Shown: positions 36,794-45,890, counted from the stretch's first letter. The stretch is 64,000 nt of DNA from Desulforhopalus vacuolatus (GCF_016918505.1 NZ_JAFFPZ010000005.1:1-64000); one strand, 5' to 3'. Notes: generated by a model from the sequence alone, not told the origin. Numbers and translations: made by a program.

Positions 36794-37012
36794 GGCAACT
36801 CCTTGAAGAAGATAATTTGACCATAAGTTTATGGGAAAACAATGCGGCCGTCAATCCCTGAGAATTTGTTTGGCAGGTAATTCAATTTTTCTCGTCAGGT
36901 GGTTGTGAGGCCTTCTGTTTCGCTTATAATAGTAAGAAGCGTAATGGCGGTGAAATTTCACCGCCATATTTTTCGAGTGAGTAAAAAAAATTTCCTATCA
37001 CAGGAGGGAAAA

Positions 37013-37849
37013 ATGGCAGGATTTGCAGATATTCTCGGTTCTCTCGTTCAGTCAGGTATGGCTGGCAGCGGTAACAATCGTCTCACCAGTGTTCTCGGCA
37101 GTCTTCTGGGCGGTACCGGCGGAAAGGAGGGAGAGGGAGATTTGATGAGCAGTCTTGGCGGCATGTTTAACCAGGGCGGTGGTCTCCAGGGCGGTGGCCT
37201 CGGTGATATGCTGGGCAGTCTTCTCAGCGGACTTTCCGGCAGCCAGAGTTCTCAAGGGGGACTGGGGGGTGTGATTGGTGATGTTCTCGGCAATCTTGGT
37301 AATAACAAATCCGCCATCAGTGGTCTCGGTGCCCTTGGCGGTGCTCTCATCGGTGGTGGTAGAGGCGCGGCAAAGGGCGCGGTCGGTGGCGGAGCCCTTG
37401 CACTGCTTGCTTCCCTCGCGGTCTCCGCACTGAAGCGGGGCGGACAGACTCCGGTGCAGACCCCTGCTGCACTCTATGAAGAGCCGCAGCAGGCTGATCT
37501 CGACAACGAGGCAGAGATTCTTGTGCAGGCGATGATCAATGCTGCCAAGGCCGACGGTAAACTGGATAAGACTGAGATGCAGCGTATTCTTGGCAAACTG
37601 GATGATGATGGTCTCACCGACGAGGAAAAACAGTTTTTCACCAGTGAGGCGCAGGCCCCGCTTAATCTCGACGCGGTGATTGCTTCTGCGGGGGGACGTC
37701 CAGAACTCGCGGCACAGATCTATGCGGCCTCCCTGCTCACTATTGAGGTGGATACCGCTGCCGAGCAGCAGTATATGCAGCAGCTCGCCCGGGGACTTGC
37801 TCTTGCTCCTGAAACGGTTGCCTATATTGAGCAGTCACTGGTAAAATAA
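37013..37849 (+). CDS. TerB-like / DUF533 family protein
   Basis: The 278-residue protein has a glycine-rich low-complexity N-terminal half (many GLG, GGG and LGSLL repeats, about residues 1-150) that includes a glycine-zipper-like hydrophobic stretch, and a C-terminal helical TerB/DUF533 domain (AMINAAKADGKLDKTEMQRI, about 180-200). Relatives such as YebE are inner-membrane-associated proteins of unknown function. There is a strong CAGGAGGG box before the ATG. Confidence 0.8.
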   Translation: MAGFADILGSLVQSGMAGSGNNRLTSVLGSLLGGTGGKEGEGDLMSSLGGMFNQGGGLQGGGLGDMLGSLLSGLSGSQSSQGGLGGVIGDVLGNLGNNKSAISGLGALGGALIGGGRGAAKGAVGGGALALLASLAVSALKRGGQTPVQTPAALYEEPQQADLDNEAEILVQAMINAAKADGKLDKTEMQRILGKLDDDGLTDEEKQFFTSEAQAPLNLDAVIASAGGRPELAAQIYAASLLTIEVDTAAEQQYMQQLARGLALAPETVAYIEQSLVK

Positions 37850-37885
37850 GGTGATACTATTCCGATTAAGTTATGCCCTCGCTAA

Positions 37886-37980
37886 ATGCCATTTTCACTT
37901 TCTATTGGCGAATTTAAAGGCAGGGACGGGAAAAGGGAGGCAGGAGAAAGGCAAAAAACTTTAAAAAAAGATTTTAAAAT
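37886..37980 (+). repeat. Polypurine dispersed repeat copy
   Basis: TATTGGCGAATTTAAAGGCA leads into a GGGACGGGAAAAGGGAGGCA purine tract; this is the shortened form of the family. Confidence 0.65.
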
Positions 37981-38040
37981 TAAAGGGTTCCTTGAATAAT
38001 AGTATCCTTGTGTGTGAAACCTGTCTGGCAGGCTGCCCGA

Positions 38041-38078
38041 AAATGCCCGCAACCACTGTGTGGTTACGGGCATTTTTT
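38041..38078 (+). terminator. Intrinsic terminator hairpin within a duplicated 100-bp block
   Basis: AAATGCCCGCAACCA pairs with TGGTTACGGGCATTT and is followed by T7. The block 37991-38100 is repeated in degraded form at 38980-39085, where the hairpin is imperfect. Confidence 0.75.
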
Positions 38079-38112
38079 TATGGGGACTCTGAAGAATTGA
38101 TTTATGGGACCC

Positions 38113-38469
38113 TTATGCCTTTACAAATTCTCCTTCAAATTCGTCTAAACTTTCTTTAAGTAAAGTTCCCGAATATGCCATTGAAGGGCCACCACCAAAT
38201 GCAACAGCCACCATAGCCGCTTCATTAATTTCTTCTCTGCTTGCTCCAGCTTCTAACGCTTTATAGCAGTGATATACGATACAATATTCACATCTTGTAA
38301 AACATCCAATTGCAACACTAATTAACTCTTTATTTTTCAAATCTATTGCATTTGGTTTATATGAAGCACCTAATAATCCCATAAATGCATCAACTGTCTC
38401 TCCATTAGTTTCTCCTAAAGCACCTAATCCATTTACAAATCCGTCCAAAATTTCTCTAACATTGTACAT
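38113..38469 (-). CDS. Carboxymuconolactone decarboxylase / AhpD-like protein
   Basis: The 118-residue all-helical protein has the CMD-family redox motif CEYCIVYHCYKALEAG (C-x2-C-x3-H). Such proteins act as peroxidase partners or in aromatic breakdown; the length and motif favour an AhpD-like redox role. Codon use is strikingly AT-rich compared with the neighbours, and it is isolated between repeats, which suggests transfer from a low-GC donor. An AGGAGG-type box precedes the ATG. Confidence 0.85.
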   Translation of the reverse strand: MYNVREILDGFVNGLGALGETNGETVDAFMGLLGASYKPNAIDLKNKELISVAIGCFTRCEYCIVYHCYKALEAGASREEINEAAMVAVAFGGGPSMAYSGTLLKESLDEFEGEFVKA

Positions 38470-39116
38470 GATACAATCCTCCTGATATTTGTTTTAAGAG
38501 TTAATGCGATGGTTTCAAAAACATATAAATGTATACTATAATTGGATATTTTAATCGACTAAAATATCCAATTTCTTTAGATTTATCAAGATTTTTTTGA
38601 TTTTATTCCGGGCTATCGTTAAACCAAAACCATTTTGAAAATCATTGTCTTTGGACATCCTGGTATATCAATCTGAAACCCCTGTGTTTTTCTGCACCTC
38701 CCGGGATGTAGAAAAAGCCAATTTATCCCCATCTGAGATAATCCAGCATCTGGAGAATATTGGCGGTAAAGAAAACATCGAATAATCGCCCATCTTCTTC
38801 GTTATAGTCAAAAAAATATCCTCGGCGGTACGCGCTGGACTCCGATATCAAAGTTATACCGGTGATGAACGGTAAGCCGGTATAAGTACCTTCACGAAAT
38901 TCTTTTGCTTTTTCCTATCCCCCTGCCTCTAAATCCGCCAATACAAAATGTAAATGGTATTAGTGGTAAAACGAGGTAATATTGTACTGTGTGGAGCCTG
39001 TCTGGAAGGCTGCCCGAATATGCTCGCAACCGCACAGTGGTTCCGGGCATTTCTTTATGGGGATTCTGAAGAATTGATCTCTGCTCTTTAAGATCCCCTT
39101 CTTTCTGGAGGATGTG
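38470..39116. repeat. Intergenic repeats between the AhpD-like and FKBP genes
   Basis: Holds a diverged MITE (about 38771-38893, ACATCGAATAATCGCCC start), a minus-strand polypurine repeat (about 38895-38962), and the degraded second copy of the terminator block (38980-39085). The left 200 bases are AT-rich and probably contain the promoter of the AhpD-like gene. Confidence 0.6.
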
Positions 39117-39551
39117 ATGGCTGTGAAAAATGGTGACGGGGTCGAAATTCACTATACTGGCAGGCTGGCGGACGGCATGGTTTTTGATACCAGTCGCTGT
39201 CGCGACCCGCTGCAGTTTCGTGTTGGTACGAAACAGGTCATTCCCGGTATTGACGGGGCGGTGATCGGGATGGAAATCGGCGAAAAGAAGTCAGTGCATA
39301 TCCCGACGGCAGAGGCCTACGGTCTCCACCGGCCGGAGAGGATCTTTCGCCTGCCGCGTGAGAAAATTCCCGAGGGGCTTGATCCGGAACCGGGAGAGCA
39401 GCTTGAGATGCCGGGTCCTCACGGTGGCGCAGTTCTTGTAACGGTGATGGCACTGGAGGCGGAAGAAATTGTTCTTGATCCCAACCCCCCGCTTGCCGGG
39501 CAGGATCTCTACTTTGATATTGAGCTGGTTGATGTGGAGGAGCCGGAGTAG
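39117..39551 (+). CDS. FKBP-type peptidyl-prolyl isomerase (SlyD-like)
   Basis: The 144-residue protein starts with the FKBP core (YTGRLADGMVFDTSR), has QVIPGIDGAVIGMEIGEKK, then an inserted flap (HRPERIFRLPREKIPEG), and closes with LYFDIELVDVEEPE, the SlyD arrangement. It catalyses proline isomerisation and chaperones folding in the cytoplasm. It lacks the metal-binding histidine tail of E. coli SlyD. The ATG at 39117 has GGAGG five bases upstream; a GTG at 39114 is also possible. Confidence 0.9.
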   Translation: MAVKNGDGVEIHYTGRLADGMVFDTSRCRDPLQFRVGTKQVIPGIDGAVIGMEIGEKKSVHIPTAEAYGLHRPERIFRLPREKIPEGLDPEPGEQLEMPGPHGGAVLVTVMALEAEEIVLDPNPPLAGQDLYFDIELVDVEEPE

Positions 39552-39926
39552 AGAAGGGGGAAAGGAGACAGGAGACAGGAGAAGGGAGACAGGAGAAGGG
39601 AAAAAACAGGGCAACATAACTTGATGACGTCCGTTGGGGGATGAGATTTCTTCAAGGTGTTTTTGTGAAAGACGGAACGGCGGAAAGACTTTTTTTGCCA
39701 ACGCAAAAAGGATCTAAAAATGCGAAACAGGGACATTTATATAAAAACGTAACTTCTTCAAAAAGCTATGGAAAAAGACAAAGAATTTCACCGCGAAGGA
39801 TACGAAGAGTAGAGATATAACAACAGTAATCCCCTGTTTAATTTTTAATTTCAGGTAAACCCTGTACAATACGTAATATACTGATATTTGTATTCTTTTT
39901 TTTGTTCACGGGGTTTTGAGAAGTTG
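39552..39926. repeat. Purine-rich and AT-rich repeats, no gene
   Basis: GGGAGACAGGAGAAGGGA tracts (39555-39605) are followed by a segment shared with 2325-2365 (GCAACATAACTTGATGACGT) and an inverted 'accgcgaagga' motif near 39791. Confidence 0.55.
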
Positions 39927-40664
39927 TTAAATGAGACTGCGCTGCTTTTTTCTTTTTACTGCATCTCGAATTGCTTTTTCGATATTGTCACCTTTCAACT
40001 CATAGTTACTTAAAAGATGCACATTGTCATGTTTCACATGAAGCTGGCCTTCATTGCCCTTATTCCCTCGATGCTGTCCTTTTGAGTACAGCGGGTTGTT
40101 TAGCACTTCAGCTGAATTCATTATCCATAACACTATTTCATCGCGGAACACAGCAACCCAAATGAATACATCACAGCATTGTGGCTTCAACTGCTGGAAG
40201 TTCATTAAAAATGGCTTTTTTGTATCCCGTGATAATGCTTTCATGTAAAGGGGTTCTTCACTATCGCTATCGACACCCCTCGACGCTTTTACTTCAATGG
40301 TAATTCCGTCGAGCCAGAGATCATATTCACCGGAGTAATTAGGGTCTAATTTTTTTGATGGCTTCTTTAATTTTGAACACTTACCCTGGACATAAGTTTG
40401 AGCAAACTTTTCACCAAACCCGCGAGGTGCAGAAATTTCAAATATCCAAAGATTTGGGTTTTCACTGATGTATTCAGTGCGTATTTCGATATACTGCTCA
40501 TAGCTCATACCTCCTTTGTCAATCAGGTTACATATAAGTTGTTCGTATTCATTAAAAGGAAATATTGATTGGTCTTCTTCGTCCATCGTAAGAATATCTT
40601 CTAAATCACTCTTTGATCCAGTAAATGAGGAGATTATTCTATATCTTAATTCGGTAAGCTCCAT
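39927..40664 (-). CDS. Type II restriction endonuclease (PD-(D/E)XK type)
   Basis: The 245-residue protein follows a DNA adenine methyltransferase gene with a 26-base overlap, as is usual for restriction-modification pairs. The likely catalytic site is YDLWLDGITIEVKAS (D-x9-E-x-K, about residues 120-133). The recognition sequence is unknown. The stop lies in ATTTAAC, which resembles a gene-cassette attC core half-site. Codon use is AT-rich. Confidence 0.78.
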   Translation of the reverse strand: MELTELRYRIISSFTGSKSDLEDILTMDEEDQSIFPFNEYEQLICNLIDKGGMSYEQYIEIRTEYISENPNLWIFEISAPRGFGEKFAQTYVQGKCSKLKKPSKKLDPNYSGEYDLWLDGITIEVKASRGVDSDSEEPLYMKALSRDTKKPFLMNFQQLKPQCCDVFIWVAVFRDEIVLWIMNSAEVLNNPLYSKGQHRGNKGNEGQLHVKHDNVHLLSNYELKGDNIEKAIRDAVKRKKQRSLI

Positions 40665-42294
40665 TGCTTTTTTTCTCCATGTTAAGTTGTTCTATATAGC
40701 GAGCTTCATCAAAGCTTGATACGTCTTGCAGAAACTGACTGTGAACCGGAAGTGACTCCAGGTCGCCTCTTAATATTTTGTGTGTGTTGAATATGCTTGA
40801 AAATACCCAATTCATAAAATCACTGCTCAATAGTTCACCGAGCACTTTAGTTAAGACAGGGAAGGCTTTGTCAGGGATTAAAATATTTGCACTATTAATC
40901 ACATATCTCTGCTTATCGTCATAAAAAAAACAAAGTCGAGAGGAAATAAACTTATATATCAATTTTTCTTTAGCTTCGTATATCTGACGTGGCGCCACTT
41001 GCTGATACAGGTTTAGATCTGATGGTATAAAACTACCAGGATCTTTTAATTTGTCTCGCAAAATATCAGCACCTTTGTAGACGGGAATGTAGCCACTTTC
41101 TGGACGATTTTTAATGAATTTCGTATTATTTCCGGTAACGATCCCTAATCCCCAAGACGCTTGTTTTTCAAGCGTTATGTATGGAATTGACATTAAGTGT
41201 TGCAACGCAAAAGCGTCCTCATCATCACAATACAAGTTCAAGATTGATTTTGGATTACAGGAAAATGAATCAAACGATCTTCTGTAACTAGTATCCATGA
41301 CTGTGCATGAAATTCCTGCGGAATAATCAGGGACTTTGTTTCTAATAACAATTGCCTGCGCTTTCGTTACGAGACCTTTGAATACTTTTCCATAATCAAT
41401 TAGCCTTTCAATAGAAAGCTGAAGAGCTTTGATCCGCGCATCCTCAAAAATAGCAATATTGAAAAAAGATTCAGGTAAAAGTAACCCAAGATCACCACCG
41501 TCTTTAAGACATTTTAAACAAGCAAAGAAAAAGAGCGAACATGTGTCTATACTGCTTCCTGCTCCAAGTCTTAATGCGATTCTCTCTCTTGTGGTCTTCG
41601 CAATCTTCTTTCCCCATGGTGGGTTTGTGTATATGTAATCAAACTTTGGTGAAGTGGGGTTGGCAGTTATGTCTAAGAAACCAGTCACCTTGATATTCTC
41701 ACTTTTATATCCAGTAATATTATAAATTCGCGCTTTTGTTATTTCGACTGCAACAGGATCAATGTCATATCCATAAATGTTTTCTGGTTTGAAACCCAAC
41801 TCTATTGCGCGAACAACAAAGTTGCCGGAACCGCAGCACGGATCACAGAACGAGGCATCTTGGGCATCATCCTTTGTCACTGCTAATAGATCGGAGACAA
41901 CCTGGCCTGGTGTGTAGTAGATCCCTTCTTTATTGCGATAGGAGTCCGATAAACTTGCCTCATATTCTATCCCAATTTTATCTGACGAACTTATTGAAGA
42001 AGTAATCTTCTTAAGAAATATTGCTACAGTTTTATCATGGTCATGAGAGTCTTTTAAAGATTTGTTGGCCCGCAGGGTCAACTTTTCCTTTCCAGAAACT
42101 TTAGACTGAAACTGCTCTATCGATTCGAGAGTGACCCTTCCTTTTCCTACCTGTTCCAAATATTTCGTTTTTACCCAATTGCGAATCGTCGCAGTTGACA
42201 CTCCTAAGCGATTGGCTGATTCCTCAATAGTGATTGTAGTAGACTCAATTTCGCCAAATAGATTGCGTTGTTTCAAATGTTTCACCTTTATCAT
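40639..42294 (-). CDS. N6-adenine DNA methyltransferase (TaqI-like) with N-terminal HTH
   Basis: The 551-residue protein (from MIKVKHLKQRN; a longer start at 42369 is possible) has an N-terminal MerR/excisionase-like helix-turn-helix (ESANRLGVSTATIRNWVKTK, about residues 24-43). It then has gamma-class methyltransferase motifs: FCDPCCGSGNFVVRA for AdoMet binding and the catalytic NPPWG. The C-terminal half is a TaqI-type target recognition domain. It protects host DNA from the overlapping endonuclease. The HTH may read DNA or autoregulate the operon. Confidence 0.88.
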   Translation of the reverse strand: MIKVKHLKQRNLFGEIESTTITIEESANRLGVSTATIRNWVKTKYLEQVGKGRVTLESIEQFQSKVSGKEKLTLRANKSLKDSHDHDKTVAIFLKKITSSISSSDKIGIEYEASLSDSYRNKEGIYYTPGQVVSDLLAVTKDDAQDASFCDPCCGSGNFVVRAIELGFKPENIYGYDIDPVAVEITKARIYNITGYKSENIKVTGFLDITANPTSPKFDYIYTNPPWGKKIAKTTRERIALRLGAGSSIDTCSLFFFACLKCLKDGGDLGLLLPESFFNIAIFEDARIKALQLSIERLIDYGKVFKGLVTKAQAIVIRNKVPDYSAGISCTVMDTSYRRSFDSFSCNPKSILNLYCDDEDAFALQHLMSIPYITLEKQASWGLGIVTGNNTKFIKNRPESGYIPVYKGADILRDKLKDPGSFIPSDLNLYQQVAPRQIYEAKEKLIYKFISSRLCFFYDDKQRYVINSANILIPDKAFPVLTKVLGELLSSDFMNWVFSSIFNTHKILRGDLESLPVHSQFLQDVSSFDEARYIEQLNMEKKSNGAYRIKI

Positions 42295-42487
42295 CTGCGT
42301 TCTGTTCCGGGGGCGGTATTGCGTCTTTCTGTGCCAGTTAACGGGGCTTGCAATAAGCTCCTTGTACACTGTAAAAATTAAGGCTCATGTTGCGTTTCGG
42401 GGTCGTAGCCAAGGAATTTGCCAGACAACGCTATGAGTGTAAAGAATGTGGTTCAAAAAACTCTTTTATATATAGAGAACCGGGCTT

Positions 42488-42550
42488 GTCCAACAAACGG
42501 TTCAGATCCTGGTTCGCTCCGTTCTCACGATCTAACCTTATTCGTTCGAC
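42488..42550. repeat. attC-like recombination site at the 3' end of the hydrolase gene
   Basis: A 63-bp imperfect palindrome reads GTCCAAC, GGTTCAGATC, 20-base loop region, GATCTAACC, GTTCGAC. It has the attC layout: outer AAC/GTT core boxes, inner arms that pair except for one extra base on the left arm, and a variable centre. The stop codon of the neighbouring hydrolase (42538-42540) lies inside it, which is common for cassette genes. The core boxes deviate by one base from RYYYAAC/GTTRRRY. Confidence 0.45.
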
Positions 42551-43593
42551 ACGTTTTCCACTTCTTTTAAAAACGCCCGTTGCAGCCCGAGGAGTTCCAG
42601 CGGCTTGTCCACCGGGGTCATGTGGGCGCTTCCCTGTATGATATAATACTGGGCATTATTGGCAAATCCAGACTGCCATTTAGTATAGGCAGGTGTACAC
42701 ACATCGTCGCTTCCGCAGGTCATCAAAACAGGGATATTCAACGTGGACAGTTGCGAGGTTACGTTGACCGTCTTTAGATTTCCCAGCACATTTAACTCCG
42801 AATCGCTTGCAATCATCATGTCGTGAATTGCTGGATTTCGTGCGGCAATCAATTTCTTCATCGCCTCAGGCAGTGGCCAGGTATTTGTAACATGCCCCTT
42901 CATAAGCTCCAGGCAAGCTTCGTCATAGTCGTTCTTTGTCCCTACCCCCCTCAACTCATAATCATCAATCACCTGCCCGGCCTTTCCATTCAGACCGCTC
43001 AAACCCTGCTTAAGTATTGGGGCAATATGATTGATGTAATAGGGAAAACTCAGTATCGGACTATGAAGAGAAATAGACAATATACCGGCGGGGTTTTTGG
43101 CGGCAAATCCAACAGCTAGAGTCGTTCCCCATGAATGACCAATCAAATGATACTTCTTCAAGTTCAGACCATCCCGAATAGCTTTCACCTCATCAAAATA
43201 TCGTTCAGCAGTCCACAATGATGAATTATCCGGGCGGTCTGATTTCCCACACCCCAGTTGGTCGTAGAAGATTACAGGGCGTTCATCAGCCAATGCCTGA
43301 AACGCTACAAGATTGTGATGATTACCTCCAGGACCACCGTGTAGAACCAACGCAGGTATTGCATTACTGGAGCCAATTCTGCCGTACCATAATTTATAGG
43401 TATGACCATCGTAAATGTAGTCGACAAAACCTTCGCTATCATAATCAGGCTCGGTTAAGAGCTTTTCTACGGATAATTGTTCTTCATTCATATTTTTCTC
43501 ACCTTGAGATATGCAACTGGTTGTCATGACTGTAATCAACGTACCGATTACGATCAAATATAACAAACATCGATGACTGATTATTTCTATCAT
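42538..43593 (-). CDS. Proline iminopeptidase-like alpha/beta hydrolase, probable lipoprotein
   Basis: The 351-residue protein (from MIEIISHRC, with an AGAGGAC box) has an N-terminal hydrophobic signal ending in TTSC, a possible lipobox, then an S33-family fold. Catalytic features are the oxyanion motif HGGPGG, the serine in GHSWGT, the aspartate in TCGSDD and the histidine in GSAHM. Relatives release N-terminal proline or act on other small esters and amides. The gene sits in a block of cassette-like minus-strand genes and ends in an attC-like palindrome. The upstream 20-codon extension covers a palindromic region and is unlikely to be translated. Confidence 0.83.
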   Translation of the reverse strand: MIEIISHRCLLYLIVIGTLITVMTTSCISQGEKNMNEEQLSVEKLLTEPDYDSEGFVDYIYDGHTYKLWYGRIGSSNAIPALVLHGGPGGNHHNLVAFQALADERPVIFYDQLGCGKSDRPDNSSLWTAERYFDEVKAIRDGLNLKKYHLIGHSWGTTLAVGFAAKNPAGILSISLHSPILSFPYYINHIAPILKQGLSGLNGKAGQVIDDYELRGVGTKNDYDEACLELMKGHVTNTWPLPEAMKKLIAARNPAIHDMMIASDSELNVLGNLKTVNVTSQLSTLNIPVLMTCGSDDVCTPAYTKWQSGFANNAQYYIIQGSAHMTPVDKPLELLGLQRAFLKEVENVSNE

Positions 43594-43686
43594 AAGTCCT
43601 CTTTCGAACGCAGCGGAATAGCGGTCAGGTATAGCTTTTTGTTGTGTGCCGGACACGGCACACGTTCTTAATGGTGAGGGCTGGAT

Positions 43687-43862
43687 TCAAGTAATAAGTG
43701 CAACACGTTTACCAGTGAAGACTTCCAGCGGGATCATATCTATCTTCAAAAAGTTGCGATAAATTTCACGTGAAATTGTACTCTTAGAACGATTCAAGGT
43801 ATAAACAATATCAATCAGAGATCTTCCTTTTTGAAGAAATGCACTGATCTGATAAATTCGCA
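43687..43862 (-). pseudogene. IS30-family transposase remnant
   Basis: The N-terminal HTH of IS30 transposases (YQISAFLQKG, then SKSTISREIYRN) is joined directly to the family's C-terminal end (MIPLEVFTGKRVALIT), so the catalytic DDE part has been deleted. The tail KRVALIT and stop recur at 63673 and, mutated, at 6782. It has truncated the neighbouring deoxyribosyltransferase gene. Confidence 0.75.
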
Positions 43863-43996
43863 AATTCAAATCCATCACGATGTGGTAAAAAAACATCAAA
43901 GTCGTTTGCTTCTAACCCATCTGCAATTTCCTGCATTTCTTCTCGTTCTTTGTTGTTAAAAAGAGGACCTGCACAATATATTTTTATATCATTCAT
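43853..43996 (-). pseudogene. Nucleoside 2-deoxyribosyltransferase, 5' fragment
   Basis: The first 48 codons match the family start: MNDIKIYCAGPLFNNKEREE and DVFLPHRDGFEF, with the nucleotide-sugar binding AGPLF loop. Translation then enters the IS30 remnant and stops. The intact enzyme would swap bases between deoxynucleosides. This family is often found in integron cassettes and phages. Confidence 0.75.
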
Positions 43997-44218
43997 TGGT
44001 ATTCCTGTACGTCGTTATATTTTCGTGATATTACTGTTTGGTTTCATAGCAGACTTACAGAAAATAACAGTGGGTTAAGTGGAAAAAGTTCATGATATTA
44101 CCTTATATATGGCCTTTCTTTCCACTACATTTTGTATTAATGGCGAAAAATAAAAAATCATGTTCAGTTATTACTTTTATCTTCCCTTTTTTTCACACAA
44201 TCTGATATTATCACAGCT

Positions 44219-44458
44219 ATGATGAAAAACAAGCCAAAATTCACTCCAAATCCTCAGCTTAAAATGATGGATCAAGTGCGTGAACCCCTGAGATACTCTC
44301 ATTACGCACGCTCAACAGAAAAAACGTATTGCCAGTGAATTTTACGATCTATCTATTTTTATTGAAAAAAACGCCACCCCAAAGATATGGGGGAACGAGA
44401 GATTGAGAGATTTTTGTCCCATTTGGATTCTGCTCAAAATGTTGCTGTATCTACCCCT
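44219..44458 (+). pseudogene. Integron-type tyrosine recombinase, decayed N-terminal fragment
   Basis: Eighty codons in one frame match the SAM-like N-terminal domain of integron integrases: KFTPNPQLKMMDQVREPLRY, YARSTEKTYC, then KRHPKDMGEREIERFLSHL and NVAVST. Two in-frame TGA codons (44336 and 44363) interrupt it; the first replaces the expected tryptophan (QWILR). The catalytic domain is absent. The genes to the left (methylase, endonuclease, hydrolase, deoxyribosyltransferase) all point away from it on the minus strand, as cassettes do relative to intI. Confidence 0.75.
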
Positions 44459-44630
44459 GTGATAAATAATATGAGATCAAAAGACATACTTATCGTTACA
44501 GGCAAGAATGTTGAAACTCCTCGGTCTGGGACCAGAAATGTATTCCGGCATGGAGAGTAATTCCGGAGAGTTTTTCAGTTTACGCGAATGGAGTGATGAC
44601 TATTATAAATCTTTTTTCAAGGAGTTTTCC

Positions 44631-45545
44631 ATGAAACCACGTCGATCTAATTTATCCGTACCCGGTCATGTAACCAAAATGCACCCCAAAGCGGCAGAGT
44701 GTGCTGCCGATGTTGTTATGCTTGATCTGGAAGACAGTGTACCTGTGGATCAGAAAGAGCAGGCACGGGCCCAGGTAATCGAAACACTGCATAAATTTGA
44801 CTGGTCCAAAAAAACGGTCACGGTTCGCATCAATTCGCTGGATACCCCATTTGGCTATCGTGATCTTCTTGAAGTTGCCGAAGGTGCCGGGGAAATCATC
44901 GATAACATTGTTATTCCAAAGGTGAACACGGAGAAGGATATTCATTTTGCCGACTGCATGCTGAGCGGCATTGAAATGAGTAAAGGATTCAGTAGAACTC
45001 TCGGGATAGAGGCGTCTATCGAAACAGCTGAAGGCCTTCTCAATGCCGCGAAAATCGCTGCGGCGAGTCCGCGTATCCTCGGCCTGGTTTTTGGGATTGC
45101 TGATTATTCAGCCTCCGTTGGTGCCCGCCTGGTTTCTATCTCAGGGCATGGTGAAAAGGAAGAAGATCTCTACCCCGGTCATCGCTGGCACTATCCGCTT
45201 TCCCGGATGGTGATGTCAGCCAAAGCCTGTGGTGCCCTGGCAATTGATGCCCCTTACGGTAATTTTAAAGATGAAGAGGGTTTGAGAAAGGCTGCGGTTA
45301 TGACCTGTGCCCTTGGCTGTGATGGAAAATGGGCAATTCACCCGGCTCAAATCGATGTGATTAACGAGGTCTTTACTCCGGCAGCAGCAGAGATTGCTCT
45401 GGCCCAAAAAGTCCTGGCTGCCAATGAAGAGGCAGCGTCTTCCGGCAAAGGAGCTATTGCTGTTGAAGGCCGGATGGTTGATCAGGCAACGGTGCGTATG
45501 GCAGAACAGCTCTGCTCCAGGGCAAAACATCTTGGTTTACTGTAA
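44631..45545 (+). CDS. HpcH/HpaI aldolase / citrate lyase beta family (malyl-CoA lyase-like)
   Basis: The 304-residue TIM-barrel enzyme has the CitE pattern: VMLDLEDSVP with the metal-binding aspartate and glutamate, VTVRINSLDTPFGYRDL, LGIEASIETAEGLLNA, and CDGKWAIHPAQIDVIN near the C-terminus. Relatives cleave or form malyl-CoA, methylmalyl-CoA or citryl-CoA. The ATG at 44631 is chosen for its AAGGAG box and family-typical start; the upstream frame extension overlaps the integrase relic region. No CitD/CitF partners are nearby, so a malyl-CoA-type reaction is more likely than citrate lyase. The 44459-44630 stretch holds no other gene. Confidence 0.85.
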   Translation: MKPRRSNLSVPGHVTKMHPKAAECAADVVMLDLEDSVPVDQKEQARAQVIETLHKFDWSKKTVTVRINSLDTPFGYRDLLEVAEGAGEIIDNIVIPKVNTEKDIHFADCMLSGIEMSKGFSRTLGIEASIETAEGLLNAAKIAAASPRILGLVFGIADYSASVGARLVSISGHGEKEEDLYPGHRWHYPLSRMVMSAKACGALAIDAPYGNFKDEEGLRKAAVMTCALGCDGKWAIHPAQIDVINEVFTPAAAEIALAQKVLAANEEAASSGKGAIAVEGRMVDQATVRMAEQLCSRAKHLGLL

Positions 45546-45551
45546 CCTTTT

Positions 45552-45716
45552 GGGTCCCTTGAATAATCTTGTCTTGTGTTCATCTTCGAGGCACAGGAGA
45601 AAATTTACCGGAGCTATATGTTTGATATCTCGACGTCTCGTTCCTCGCTTTGTCGGAGGATAAATTTTTGACTGTAACGAAGGATATGGGCAAAAGACTG
45701 GTTATTCAAGGTACCC
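45552..45716 (-). mobile_element. MITE copy, long form (165 bp)
   Basis: Ends are GGGTCCCTTGAATAATC and the complement of GGGTACCTTGAATAACC. The interior is colinear with the copy in cas1 but has an extra 24-base segment around 45630. No clear target duplication is present (TTTT and TGTA), and an extra fragment of the interior follows, suggesting nested insertion. Confidence 0.85.
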
Positions 45717-45724
45717 TGTAACGA

Positions 45725-45890
45725 AGAAGGTGGGCGATTACGACTGGATAAACAGGATGTAAAATTGATCTTATTGTAGAAACGCCCGTTGTGCTGGAGA
45801 CGCCCCAATTGGTCGTCTCTACAAAGACCTTTTGCTTTTTTTTCCTGCCTCCCGTCTCCTGCCTCCTGCCTCCTTTCTCCCCTTTTTTCA
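45725..45890 (-). repeat. Polypurine dispersed repeat, long copy
   Basis: Read on the minus strand, a GGGAGAAAGGAGGCAGGAGG purine tract is followed by TTTGTAGAGACGACCAATTG and the conserved tail to CATCCTGTTTATCC. It is the third full-length copy in the window. Confidence 0.75.

Noticed and set aside
42387-42641. Zinc-ribbon-like frame (RYECKECGSKN)
   Set aside because: It resembles a transposase zinc ribbon, but it is short, runs through the attC-like palindrome and the hydrolase gene, and cannot be assigned.
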